DNA of 64,000 bases from the NCBI RefSeq assembly GCF_009728835.1, contig NZ_CP033455.1, positions 310,001-374,000 on the forward strand, given 5' to 3'. This DNA is from Ehrlichia ruminantium. GTDB lineage: Bacteria > Pseudomonadota > Alphaproteobacteria > Rickettsiales > Anaplasmataceae. Shown piece by piece: positions 30,160 through 40,036 of the stretch; positions within the stretch are counted from its first letter, which is position 1; every line of letters begins with the position of its first letter. A program made the position numbers and the translations under genes. Below the pieces are notes generated by a model that was not told the DNA's origin, did not search any database, and saw nothing but the letters and a program-made list of their open reading frames with translations.

Positions 30160-31045
30160 AGTATTATGTGTGTTAAAAGCACATTAAATATTGAAACGTG
30201 TTATGTTAATCAATTTTGAGAGATGAAGTTGTATTCTTGTTGTTTTTTTAAGACACAGTAAATTACAGGTTTTTGTATTGAGTATATATAATAGATTTGT
30301 TGACTTACAATATATGTGATCTAATACATTCAGGTTGTTCGTAAACTTAGTATTTATTCTCTATAAATATTAGAGGCATAATATTTATGAGTAGAATTAA
30401 GAGTATTTTTTGATATTGTGTGGAATACTATTTGGATTAAAAGCATATATGTTTTAAATATTTGAAACATATTATGTTAATCAATTTTTGAAATATGGGT
30501 TATGTGTTCCTGTGGTTTCTCTAAGAAACATTAAATGTACTAAGTGTATATCATAAATTCATTAATATACGATATGTGTGATCTGTAATGCATTTTGGTT
30601 ATTATGTAAGTTGAGTGTTTATTTTCTATAAATATTAGAGGCATAATATTTATGAATAGGGTTAAGAGTATTTTTTGATGTTGTGTGGAATACTATTTGG
30701 ATTAAAAGCATATATGTTTTAAATATTTGAAACATATTATGTTAATCAATTTTTGAAATATGGGTTATGTGTTCCTGTGATTTCTCCAAGAAACATTAAA
30801 TTACAGGGTGTGTATTAAGTGTATATCATAAATTCATTAATATACGATATGTGTGATCTATAATGCATTTTGGTTGTTATGTAAGTTGAGTGTTTATTCT
30901 CTATAAATATTAGAGGCATAATATTTATGAATAGGGTTAAGAGTATTTTTTGATGTTGTGTGGAATACTATTTGGATTAGAAGCATATATGTTTTAAATA
31001 TTTGAAACATATTATATTTATCAATTTTGGAAGTATAAATCCTAA
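30160..31045. repeat. Imperfect tandem repeats of about 265-275 bp, three copies and a partial fourth
   Basis: The anchor CTATAAATATTAGAGGCATA occurs at 30361, 30626 and 30901, and each time the same 100 bp follow. Copies two and three are nearly identical. Copy one is diverged, and a fourth, partial copy runs to about 31045. None contains an open frame. The block lies about 160 bp upstream of fmt. Confidence 0.85.
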
Positions 31046-31202
31046 AGTACATAATAACATAACATAGTATGTTTAAATTGTATATATTCGATTTACTTAT
31101 TTAAGTTTTTTATTAAGTCTATCACTGTGTAAAGTATCATGCTTGCTTTATTTGATAGATTTGATATACATTGCTTATATGTAACTGAGGTATTTCGTTA
31201 TT

Positions 31203-32114
31203 ATGAAAATAATATTTATGGGGTCTCCAGAGTTTTCTGTAACTGTACTCTCATGTATTCTAGATGATACGAAGCATGAAATAATTGCTGTTTATACGAG
31301 AATACCTAAACCTGCTGGTAGAGGTAAAGTACTTACTAAAACTCCTGTTCATAATGTTGCTGAAGTTAATGGTCTAACAGTTTATACTCCGAAATCTTTA
31401 AAGAGTAGTGATGAGCAAGATAGGATTAGAGAGTTAAATCCTGATGTGATTGTTGTAGTTGCGTATGGGTTAATTATACCAAAAGAGGTGTTATGTACGC
31501 CAAAGTATGGATGTATAAATATCCATCCTTCACTATTGCCACGATGGCGTGGGGCTGCTCCGATACATTATGCAATTCTACACGGCGATAATCAGACTGG
31601 AGTAACAATCATGCAGATGAATGAAGGTTGGGATGAAGGTGATATTCTCTTACAAAAAAAGCTCCCAATAGATGAACAAGATAATATTGAAACTCTAAGT
31701 AATAAGTTATCTAATTTAGGTGGAGAAATGTTGCTAGAGGTTTTGAATAATATTGATAATTTAGTTCCTACTGTACAAGATGGAAATGATGCGACCTATA
31801 CAAATAAAATAGAGGATTTTCATATAGATATTAATGAAACAGCTGAGGTTGCATGTAGACGAATTAGAGCTTTATATCCTAGAGCATTTATATTTTTGAA
31901 TGGTAAAAGATTAAGGATATTGAAAGCGGGTTATTATTTTGATGATAATGTGAAAAATGTAGCATCTAGTAGGATTATTAATTCTGAAATGCATATAAAA
32001 TGTAAAGATAATACCATATTAGTTCCCCTTATAGTACAGATGGAAGGTAAAACTGTGTGTAGTATTGAAAATTTTATCTGTGGTTATAATGTTAAAGGAT
32101 ATTCAATTACTTAA
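31203..32114 (+). CDS. fmt: Methionyl-tRNA formyltransferase
   Basis: Fmt formylates initiator Met-tRNA using 10-formyltetrahydrofolate. The 303-residue protein has the normal N-terminus KIIFMGSPEFSV, the loop YTRIPKPAGRGKVLTKTPV, and the catalytic region NIHPSLLPRWRGAAPIHYAI near residues 102-121 with the conserved asparagine and histidine. GVTIMQMNEGWDEGDIL follows with the conserved aspartate, and the OB-fold C-terminal domain is present. It stands alone; def is not adjacent in this window. Confidence 0.96.
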   Translation: MKIIFMGSPEFSVTVLSCILDDTKHEIIAVYTRIPKPAGRGKVLTKTPVHNVAEVNGLTVYTPKSLKSSDEQDRIRELNPDVIVVVAYGLIIPKEVLCTPKYGCINIHPSLLPRWRGAAPIHYAILHGDNQTGVTIMQMNEGWDEGDILLQKKLPIDEQDNIETLSNKLSNLGGEMLLEVLNNIDNLVPTVQDGNDATYTNKIEDFHIDINETAEVACRRIRALYPRAFIFLNGKRLRILKAGYYFDDNVKNVASSRIINSEMHIKCKDNTILVPLIVQMEGKTVCSIENFICGYNVKGYSIT

Positions 32115-32492
32115 TAGCTAAGAAAGTGTATTAATTACTTGAAGATTTTGGGATAGTGTAATCGTGAGATACATAACTTTATATGTCTGAATTTTTATAA
32201 TGCAGGTATATAATGAAACTTGATATAGTGTAAGATTTTTATTCATATCTAGTCATGATAATAAAACATTTTATTATTTGTAGAAAATATTTGGTTAATA
32301 TAAGTATTCTTGAGGTATTATGGGGAATATTTATAATTTTGTGTATTGTTTTGCTTATTAGCATGTAAAAAATATGGTGTGCTTTTTGATCTTAGGTTAT
32401 GTTATTTTATGTAAGTCGAGAAACTGTGCTTAATTGACAGTCTTGCTTTTATAAAATATATTAAAAACATTAGAAAGAAAGAGAAATCCAAT
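32115..32492. other. Gene-free stretch between fmt and trhO
   Basis: About 380 bp of AT-rich DNA. AGAAAGAGA just before the trhO start may serve as a ribosome binding site. Nothing else is visible. Confidence 0.5.
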
Positions 32493-33311
32493 ATGGGGTA
32501 TGTTGTTTCAACTTTTTATCGTTTTGTATATTTATCTAATTATTATGATATTCAACCTGTATTAAAGGAGTTTTGTGTACGGCATGATATCAAGGGTACT
32601 ATAATTTTAGCTGAGCAAGGTATTAATGCTACAATAGCTGGGAGTCAAGATTCTTTGGATAAATTTTTTTCTTTCCTAGATTTAGATGATAGATTAAGTA
32701 ATTTACAATATCATAAAAGTTTTGCTGTATGTAACCCATTTTCTAAAATGAAAGTAAAATTAAGGAAAGAATTGGTATGTTTAGGTATTGAGGATTTTGA
32801 TAATACTATATGTGGTGAATATATCAATCCGGAAGATTGGGATGATTTTATTTCTAGGTCTGATGTATATACTATAGATACTAGGAATGGTTATGAAATT
32901 AATTTTGGAAAGTTCAAAAATGCAATAGATCCAAAAACAAGTTGTTTCCGTGATTTTCCAGATTGGGCTATATCTTGGGCAGAAAATAAGGTTAGTGATG
33001 ATCCTATTATCGCTATGTATTGTACTGGTGGTATAAGATGTGAAAAATCTACAGCCTTTATGAAAGACTTAGGATTTAATAGGGTATACCATTTGAAAGG
33101 GGGAATTCTAGAATATTTTAAAAGTACTGGTAATATAAATAATCTATGGGAAGGTTACTGTTTTACTTTTGATGACAGAATCATAGTTGATGATAAGTTA
33201 GTTCCTGGTGATGTTAAATGTATATCGTGTTATGTGAGTGTTACACCAGAGGAAATGAAGTCAGTATCTCGAGGGCATGTATTGTGTTCTGATTGTAAAA
33301 GTAATGTATAG
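32493..33311 (+). CDS. trhO: tRNA uridine(34) hydroxylase, rhodanese-like
   Basis: TrhO (YceA) hydroxylates U34 of certain tRNAs, an early step towards 5-methoxy- or carboxymethoxyuridine. The 272-residue protein has the N-terminal acylphosphatase-like half ([16 protein letters not shown]) and a rhodanese domain with the active-site loop [11 protein letters not shown]. The cysteine is C177, the same number as in E. coli YceA. The C-terminus carries two CxxC pairs (CISC and CSDC). All key residues are present. Confidence 0.93.
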   Translation: MGYVVSTFYRFVYLSNYYDIQPVLKEFCVRHDIKGTIILAEQGINATIAGSQDSLDKFFSFLDLDDRLSNLQYHKSFAVCNPFSKMKVKLRKELVCLGIEDFDNTICGEYINPEDWDDFISRSDVYTIDTRNGYEINFGKFKNAIDPKTSCFRDFPDWAISWAENKVSDDPIIAMYCTGGIRCEKSTAFMKDLGFNRVYHLKGGILEYFKSTGNINNLWEGYCFTFDDRIIVDDKLVPGDVKCISCYVSVTPEEMKSVSRGHVLCSDCKSNV

Positions 33312-33797
33312 TATTTTTTGATTATTTGTTGGTTGTGTTTTTAAAGTGTTTTAAGAGTTATTCTTCTTTAGAACTGGTAAGGCTGCTATTATAATTCTAA
33401 GTTATTTAACTATGCTAAATTGTCTAGTAAGATAAATGTTAAATTCTGAATTTATTGATGATTATATTAAAAAATGTAAATTGAAATTTTTAGATAATGT
33501 ATAATATGTTAATTATAGTAGAAAATGTGTCAGAAATTTTCTGATTGTTATATATTTGTAATGTTTTAAAATTGGTAGAAATATAATATATTTTTATAAT
33601 GGAACTGTTACATTGAGTAGTAAGATTACGGTGGGTAATAAATTTCCTAATTATTTTTTTGGATATTGTGGAATTAGTAAATGTTATATATGTCAAATAT
33701 TTTAGTAAAAAATTTATTTATTTTATAAATTTTATGTGTTTATACTTAAATAAGGCAATTTTTTGCGGATTTTATTTTGTGTCATGCATATATTTTT
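33312..33797. other. Gene-free stretch
   Basis: About 480 very AT-rich bases without a supported gene. A 68-codon minus-strand frame has amino-acid use typical of AT-rich noise. Confidence 0.5.
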
Positions 33798-34619
33798 ATG
33801 AGTAATCCTGTTATTTTAAATTTGCATCTCATTTCGGATTCTACATGTGAAACTGTTGCTGCAGTTGCAAGATCTGCGCTTGAGCATTTTAAGTCTGTAG
33901 AAGTTCATGAATTTGTTTGGTCATGTATTAACAGCTGTGAACAAATAGATAAAATTATGTTAACAATTGAGCATGATAAATATAATTTTATTATGTATAC
34001 AATGTTTGATGATGATATAAGGAAATATTTAAAACAAAAAGCTGGTATCCAGGAAATACCATGTATTCCTGTGTTATCACATGTTATTAGGGAAATTTCT
34101 TGCTACCTAAATGTAAAAAAAGATCCGTATATTAGTGCTAGTATTGGATTGGATGATGAATATTTTACTCGTATTGATGCAATTAATTATACTATTGCTC
34201 ATGATGATGGACAAAATCTTTGGGATATAGATCAAGCTGATATAATTATTCTAGGTGTTTCTAGAACTTCAAAATCTCCTACTAGTATATATTTGGCATA
34301 TCGTGGATATAGGGTAGTTAATATACCATTAATAAATTCTGTTGAATTGTCTGTAGATTTATCAAAGATGAAGAATAAGCTGATAGTTGGTTTGACAATT
34401 GATATTGATAGATTAATAGAAATACGAAGGGCTAGATTGGTATCGATGAAAAATCAAAGTAATTATGGATATGTTGATTATGAACATGTACTTATGGAAA
34501 TCAATGCAACGAAAAAAATATGTGCTAAGAATGGATGGCCTGTTATAGATGTTACACAAAAGTCTGTTGAAGAAATAGCAGCGACAATTATCCAGTACTT
34601 CAATAAAATGCAACATTAA
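33798..34619 (+). CDS. ppsR: PEP synthase / pyruvate phosphate dikinase regulatory protein (DUF299)
   Basis: This family carries out both ADP-dependent phosphorylation and phosphate-dependent dephosphorylation of a threonine in PEP synthase or pyruvate phosphate dikinase, switching the enzyme off and on. The 273-residue protein shows LHLISDSTCETV at the N-terminus, the P-loop-like GVSRTSKSPTSIYLA from residue 153, and SVEEIAATI near the C-terminus. The frame is open from a TTG 21 bases upstream, but the ATG at 33798 gives the conserved MSNPVILNLHLIS start. The target PPDK, which Rickettsiales use for gluconeogenesis, is not in this window. Confidence 0.92.
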   Translation: MSNPVILNLHLISDSTCETVAAVARSALEHFKSVEVHEFVWSCINSCEQIDKIMLTIEHDKYNFIMYTMFDDDIRKYLKQKAGIQEIPCIPVLSHVIREISCYLNVKKDPYISASIGLDDEYFTRIDAINYTIAHDDGQNLWDIDQADIIILGVSRTSKSPTSIYLAYRGYRVVNIPLINSVELSVDLSKMKNKLIVGLTIDIDRLIEIRRARLVSMKNQSNYGYVDYEHVLMEINATKKICAKNGWPVIDVTQKSVEEIAATIIQYFNKMQH

Positions 34620-35929
34620 AAGAATATTTGCGAGTAGAAATAATAGTCAGTTGATTTAAGTTTGCGTAATGTAGCTATGTAATAAGCAATATTGTCTTAA
34701 TATGAATCAATATTATGTAATATTTATAATTTGCTATTGGTAATTACTATATTATCAAGAACTTTATTTATTTGATAGGATTTTGCTTAGTGATGCCATG
34801 TATATCAGTAGATGACCTTGTATCGTTTGGTATGTAATCCTCTTATTTATTATGTTATTTAATATACGGAAATCCTTAATTAGATTATTTTTGAGGCCAC
34901 AATTGGGTTGCATGTTTATAATTAAAAAAGTTTAATGTGGTATTTTTATCATTCTTATGTGCCAATGCTCTATATGATTTCAAAGTTATTCCTATGATAA
35001 GTTATTTATTTCTTATAATGAGCTAATGGCGATAATTTTTTCATGATGTATTTATACTTGCTCATATCATTGCAAACTTGTTTTTACGCTAAGGTATTTA
35101 TTTCTATGATGAAACAGTGATTAATAGGTTTTTCCTGATATATTTAATGCTTTCTCATATCATTGCAAACTTGTTTTATGCTAAGGTATTTATTTCTGTG
35201 GTGAAGCAGTGATTAATAGGTTTTTCCTGATATATTTATGTTTTCTCATATCATTGCAAACTTGTTTTTACGCTAAGGTATTTATTTCTGTGATGAAGCA
35301 GTGATTAATAGGTTTTTCCTGATATATTTAATGCTTTCTCATATCATTGCAAACTTGTTTTATGCTAAGGTATTTATTTCTATGATGAGGCAGTGATTAA
35401 TAGGTTTTTCCCTAATATATTGATGTGCTTTTTCATATAATTTCAAGCTTGTGTTTATGGTAAGATATTTGCTTCTATGATGAGCTAATGGTTAGAGTTT
35501 CAAGTTTATTTCTATGGTAAGTTATTTATTAATATCCTGAGCTAGTGATTGGAGTGCCCTAGTATTATATTATTGACAATATTTTTAGTACCATAGTAAG
35601 TTGTAGGGTTTATTGTGTGAGTATTTTGTTTGGTATTATGTAATATATTATTGGTTGTGTTTAATGTTATTTCTAGGGATATAATTCGATAATGCTAGTG
35701 AAAAATGAAAGTTTTTTGCTTATTATTTAGTAGGTTATTTACTTCATATTGTGAATTAAACTAATACTCGGTATTAAGTATAATTGTAACATTATCTTTA
35801 TAGGAATGTTGGTTCTTTTATATATATTGAATTAATTTGTCAAAACAATGTTGGTATATAATAAGTGATACTTTTATAAGAAGTATAGTCTGATATTAAT
35901 TAAAATTTGTTAGTTGGGTCTTGTTTTTG
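34620..35929. other. Gene-free stretch holding the 92-bp repeats
   Basis: Apart from the repeat block at 34960-35545 I see no gene or RNA in these 1.3 kb. Confidence 0.5.
34960..35545. repeat. Tandem repeats of about 92 bp, four good and about three degenerate copies
   Basis: CTCATATCATTGCAAACTTG recurs at 35061, 35154, 35245 and 35338, intervals of 91 to 93 bp, with a decayed copy near 35433. Weaker versions (stretches such as GAGCTAATGG, and AAGTTATTTATT) lie on both sides. The central copies are the most alike and the outer ones most diverged, as expected when unequal exchange homogenises the middle of an array. Confidence 0.88.
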
Positions 35930-36976
35930 ATGTATGAATGTGGTGTTGATAAAATATGTATTGTAGATCAAGAAGATTTAGTACAGTTTTGTTCTATTCA
36001 CTTGCATGAACTTACTGATGTAGTGAGTAGTGTAAGTTTGTTATATGATATAAAAAAAAAGAGCATATATGTAGTTAATGTATTTAACACAAATGGTAAT
36101 TTATGTAGAGATTATTATTTTGATGGTAAAAAAGGCTTTTGGCTATTGTATAATAGTATAGAATCTAACACTAAAGAGGAATTCATTTCTACTTATAAAA
36201 AAACAAAAGTATTGGTAAGTAAATGTTTGAACTTTTCTGATTTTCAGAAGGATTCGTTAGTGTTGACTAGGGCATTTATAAATCAAATTGCTAATCAATG
36301 TGCTTGTTTTTTGGATGAGGAGTGTTTTCCAGTGGTTGTGTATAATAATAATAATTCTGCTAAAGTAAAATTTTATTCTATTGTAGAACCTATTGGATTC
36401 TATCAAATAGTGCCAAATTTGTCATGGTTAAAATATGTCATTAATTGTGGTGTCAAAGTAGTTCAGTTAAGGATAAAAAATAGATCTATGGATGAGATAG
36501 CACAAGAAATAAAAGAGTGTGTTTACATCGCAGATCAATATGGTGTCAAGTTATTTATTAATGATTATTGGGAACTTGCAATAGAATATAAAGCATATGG
36601 AGTTCATCTGGGACAAGAGGACTTACAAAATGCAAATTTTCAAGAGATATTTAACGCAGGATTGAAACTGGGTATTAGTACCCATTGTTATTATGAATTA
36701 GCAATAGCTAGGTATTTATCTCCTTCATATATTGCTTTTGGTCCTATTTTCCCTACAACGTTAAAAAGTATGGATTTTGTGTCACAAGGAATAGATTTAT
36801 TAACTTATTGGGTTAAGCACTTACGTTATAATATTGTTGCTATCGGTGGCATTAATTTGTCTAATGTAGAGTCTGTAATTAAAACAGGTGTGAGTGGAAT
36901 AGCAGTGATTTCTGCAGTGATCAATAGTGAATATCCTGATAGAGTGATTAGTAAATTTTTAGAAAAATGTGGTTGA
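35930..36976 (+). CDS. thiE: Thiamine phosphate synthase with decayed ThiD-like N-terminal domain
   Basis: ThiE joins HMP pyrophosphate and thiazole phosphate to form thiamine phosphate. Its TIM-barrel domain occupies about residues 150-348: VVQLRIKNRS, the aspartate-bearing LFINDYWELAIE, GVHLGQEDL near 225, LGISTHCYYEL and AFGPIFPTTLKSM, then IGGINLSN. The first 150 residues are unusual. Their pattern (DYYFDGKKGFWLLY, then SLVLTRAFINQI) resembles the last third of the ThiD domain found in ThiD-ThiE fusion proteins, but the catalytic GTGCT loop is gone. The in-frame TTG at 35921 is less likely than the ATG at 35930. The stand-alone thiD at 13640 would supply kinase activity. Confidence 0.88.
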   Translation: MYECGVDKICIVDQEDLVQFCSIHLHELTDVVSSVSLLYDIKKKSIYVVNVFNTNGNLCRDYYFDGKKGFWLLYNSIESNTKEEFISTYKKTKVLVSKCLNFSDFQKDSLVLTRAFINQIANQCACFLDEECFPVVVYNNNNSAKVKFYSIVEPIGFYQIVPNLSWLKYVINCGVKVVQLRIKNRSMDEIAQEIKECVYIADQYGVKLFINDYWELAIEYKAYGVHLGQEDLQNANFQEIFNAGLKLGISTHCYYELAIARYLSPSYIAFGPIFPTTLKSMDFVSQGIDLLTYWVKHLRYNIVAIGGINLSNVESVIKTGVSGIAVISAVINSEYPDRVISKFLEKCG

Positions 36977-38302
36977 TTATATTAGTTGTTGTTTTAACCA
37001 TATAGTACTATTATTTATTAGTTATGTATTTACTTTGTTTATTATAGTGTGCAATTTTATGTGTTAGTAAGCTTATATTTGTAAAAAAAGGAGAGAACCA
37101 ATATAATTTTGAAATATAGAGTAAATAGTAATTTCATATAAAGTTATTTGAGCATTTGAAACATATAGGTTTCTCTGAAAGGAGAGTATAGATACTTGTA
37201 GTGTTTTTATTTTTATTAGTGAGATATGTGTATTTTGATTGTAGTGTGAGAAAAAAGTTCATAGTTTTTTTAGGATGTAATGTAAATTGGTAATTAGTAA
37301 CATAGCGTTTACCTTTTTATGAATTGCACTTTGTATTGTTAGTAATAATGATATTATTAATTTAGATTGTAGATATAGATAATAAATAGACTAGATGTTG
37401 GTAATTAATAGTCACTTAGTTATTAAAAGATGTGATGTACTAACTATTTAGGTAGTATGGTCTTTATTATTTATACAATATATGTAATATGGATAATAGT
37501 TTAATAGCATTAGTACATACTTTCGTGAAAATTGAATTTTTATGTTTAGTGATAACATAAAGTTATTTGATATATGATAAGTATTTACTATGTTACTACT
37601 TCATGGTTATTTAATTTTCGATGTAGATGATGTTGCTAGCTATTTAAAAGTAATATAGTTCTACTGTTTTTGTAAAATATAGTAGTTAATATAAGATATA
37701 CTATTTTAATTTATCAACATTACAATCATCTGCACCTGGATGCTTTATAGAATCTCTTTTTATTTTCTAAGTAATAATAGTGTTATTTTATGTAAAAATG
37801 TTCCATGTTATTGATAACAATTATAATAATATTGAGAAAAATACGTGTTGTTATGTAATATACTGCGTATATGTTGGTTGCAATATTTATGTTTTTGATG
37901 TTGTTGACAAATAGTAATGTTTTTTGAATGGATAGTTTTATGTATTGAATGTAGTTTCGAGTAAATAATAAATATAGTATCATAAACAATAATTCATTGA
38001 TATTATATTTCTAATTGATGTTAGTGGTTTTGTTGTAAGTGGAATGTATCACCTGTTGAATGTTTTTAAGGATAGAGTTCTTTTATGTTTGTGTTTAAAA
38101 AAAGTGTTATGTAATTAAATAAGAGAAAGCATATATTTTTGTAATTTTTATTAGTTTATTTCTGTAAGAGAACAGTACTTAGCACGTAGTTACTTGTACA
38201 TAACAATAAAGTTGTTATTGTTAACTTTGCAAGAAGTGAACAAAAATGTGTTTTATAAAATTAGTTGGAATTTAGTAGTTGTGAAATATATTGTATTCAG
38301 TG
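36977..38302. other. Gene-free stretch between convergent thiE and the CorC-like gene
   Basis: About 1.3 kb of AT-rich DNA without a supported gene, RNA or strong repeat. It is a long space for a convergent pair and may be the resting place of a fully decayed gene. Confidence 0.5.
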
Positions 38303-39601
38303 TCACTGTTTTTCGTTAGCTTGTATTACAGAAGTATTTTCTTGTGGTATATCTACTTGAATAACAGAAATTGTATGTCCATTTTTCTTTAGTATCTTAA
38401 ATAATAAGCCATATAGTGAAAATTCTTCTCCTTCTTCTGGTATACGTTCAACTTCATATACGATTGCACCTGCTAATGTGGATGCATCTTCGTCGGGTAA
38501 ATCCCAGCGTAATTGTCTATTAATATCCCTTATAGAGGTATCACCGTTGATGTGATATGTAGTATCAGAGATTTTTTTGATAGGAGCTTCTTTTGTAATA
38601 TCGTGTTCGTCAGTGATATCTCCTACTATTTCTTCAATTACATCTTCTAATGTTACTATTCCTTGTAGGGTTCCATATTCGTCTATAACTAAAGCAAGAT
38701 GTTTTCTACTTCTTAGAAAGTTATGTAATTGTACACTTAATAAAGTGGTATCTGGTACAAACCATGGTTTTGTCATTACTATATTGAGGTCTTCTTGAGT
38801 TATATTTTTGCCTTTTTCTCTGACTAATGTGATAACATCTTTAACGTGTACTACTCCTATAATTTGGTCTTCCTGGTTTTTCCATAATGGTATTCTACTA
38901 TGTGGGCTTGATAATATTTTTTTTATTAAGTCATGTATGTTTGTGTCTATATTAAAGGCTAATAGATTTTTTCTGTGTGTCATTATTTGTGAAATTTCAG
39001 TTTCTGCAAGATCTAATATACTGCTTAACATGTCTAAATCTTGTTTTAGCATAGTACCTTTACTATCATGTAATGATATCAAATTTCGCATGGCATCAGC
39101 TGCAGAAATGATTTCTTTATCTTTGTGCATGTGCAGTATTTTCAAGATACAATCTATTATGTACTGTATAGATAAAGTTATTGGTGATAGAATTAATACA
39201 CAAAATGATAATGGATAAGATATAAGTAGCCCAATCTTTTCTGGGTTGAGTATAGCGTAGCTCTTAGGTAATGCTTCAGAAAATATTAATATGAAAAATG
39301 TCATAGCTATTGTTGAAAACAGTATACCTTGAGGCCCTAAAATTTCAATTGAAACAGCTGTGGCGATTGAAGAAGCCGTGATATTAATAATAGTGTTACC
39401 TATTAGTACAGTATTAATGACTACTTTCTTTTTTTGGCTGAGGTTATGAATAATTTTTGCTCTCTTATTACCTTTCAGCATCAGCTTATGTACAAGAGAA
39501 CTACTAAGTGAAGTAATACTTGTTTCAGCAGCAGAAAAAAATGCTGATAGAATTAGTAATATAAGTATACTAAATGTTGCAATTACCAATAAACCCATCA
39601 A
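38303..39601 (-). CDS. CNNM/CorC (HlyC) family transport protein with CBS domains
   Basis: This 432-residue protein has the build of the DUF21-CBS-CorC_HlyC family. Four hydrophobic segments fill residues 1-150, starting with ILILLILSAFFSAAETSITSL, where the SAAET motif marks DUF21. Two CBS motifs follow at about 200-325 (IMTHRKNLLAFNID and SPHSRIPLW, then LALVIDEYGTLQGIVTLEDV). The C-terminal CorC_HlyC domain contains INGDTSIRDINRQL and DEDASTLAGAIV. Relatives act in magnesium and cobalt efflux. Some are annotated as haemolysins (TlyC) in Rickettsia, but that is not evident from sequence. It is divergently arranged with yggT. Confidence 0.88.
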   Translation of the reverse strand: MMGLLVIATFSILILLILSAFFSAAETSITSLSSSLVHKLMLKGNKRAKIIHNLSQKKKVVINTVLIGNTIINITASSIATAVSIEILGPQGILFSTIAMTFFILIFSEALPKSYAILNPEKIGLLISYPLSFCVLILSPITLSIQYIIDCILKILHMHKDKEIISAADAMRNLISLHDSKGTMLKQDLDMLSSILDLAETEISQIMTHRKNLLAFNIDTNIHDLIKKILSSPHSRIPLWKNQEDQIIGVVHVKDVITLVREKGKNITQEDLNIVMTKPWFVPDTTLLSVQLHNFLRSRKHLALVIDEYGTLQGIVTLEDVIEEIVGDITDEHDITKEAPIKKISDTTYHINGDTSIRDINRQLRWDLPDEDASTLAGAIVYEVERIPEEGEEFSLYGLLFKILKKNGHTISVIQVDIPQENTSVIQANEKQ

Positions 39602-39739
39602 GGATAAGATATTAAAGTAAACTATACATAATAAATAACAATGTTGTGTTTTTCAAGTTCAAATTTTCTATTTTAATTGACTATGATTTTAGTGTATTAT
39701 ACCCTTTAAGGTTATTTATATAAGAAAGAGCTATTAGTT

Positions 39740-40024
39740 ATGCATCCTATTGTATATTTACTTGATACATTATTGAGTATTTATAACTTTTCTTTAGTGT
39801 TATGGATAGTATTGGGTTGGTTGATAGCCTTAAATATTGTGAATAGGTATAATGAGTTTATTAATAATGTTTTTTTGTTTTTGTCAAAACTCATGTTTCC
39901 GGCTGTGAATTTTATACGAAAGCTTTTTCCTTTTATTGTTTCTTATAGTTTTGATTTGTCTCCTCTTATACTACTAGTATTTATTAACTTTGTGAGATAT
40001 GCTTTGCGTTACTACTTTGGGTAG
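39740..40024 (+). CDS. YggT family membrane protein
   Basis: A 94-residue protein with two membrane segments, matching the YggT family: YNFSLVLWIVLGWLIALNIV, then FLSKLMFPAVNFIRKLFP with the typical proline and basic residues between the helices, and SFDLSPLILLVFINFVR at the end. Related proteins influence cell division and osmotic tolerance in bacteria and thylakoid organisation in plants; the function here is unknown. The stop is 12 bp before ftsK, so the two are likely co-transcribed, which fits a cell-envelope or division role. Confidence 0.85.
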   Translation: MHPIVYLLDTLLSIYNFSLVLWIVLGWLIALNIVNRYNEFINNVFLFLSKLMFPAVNFIRKLFPFIVSYSFDLSPLILLVFINFVRYALRYYFG

Positions 40025-40036
40025 AGAATTGTTAAT

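Noticed and set aside
39740-40024. Part of a split division-protein gene with ftsK
   Set aside because: The 94-residue protein matches the YggT family over its full length, so it is a complete separate gene.
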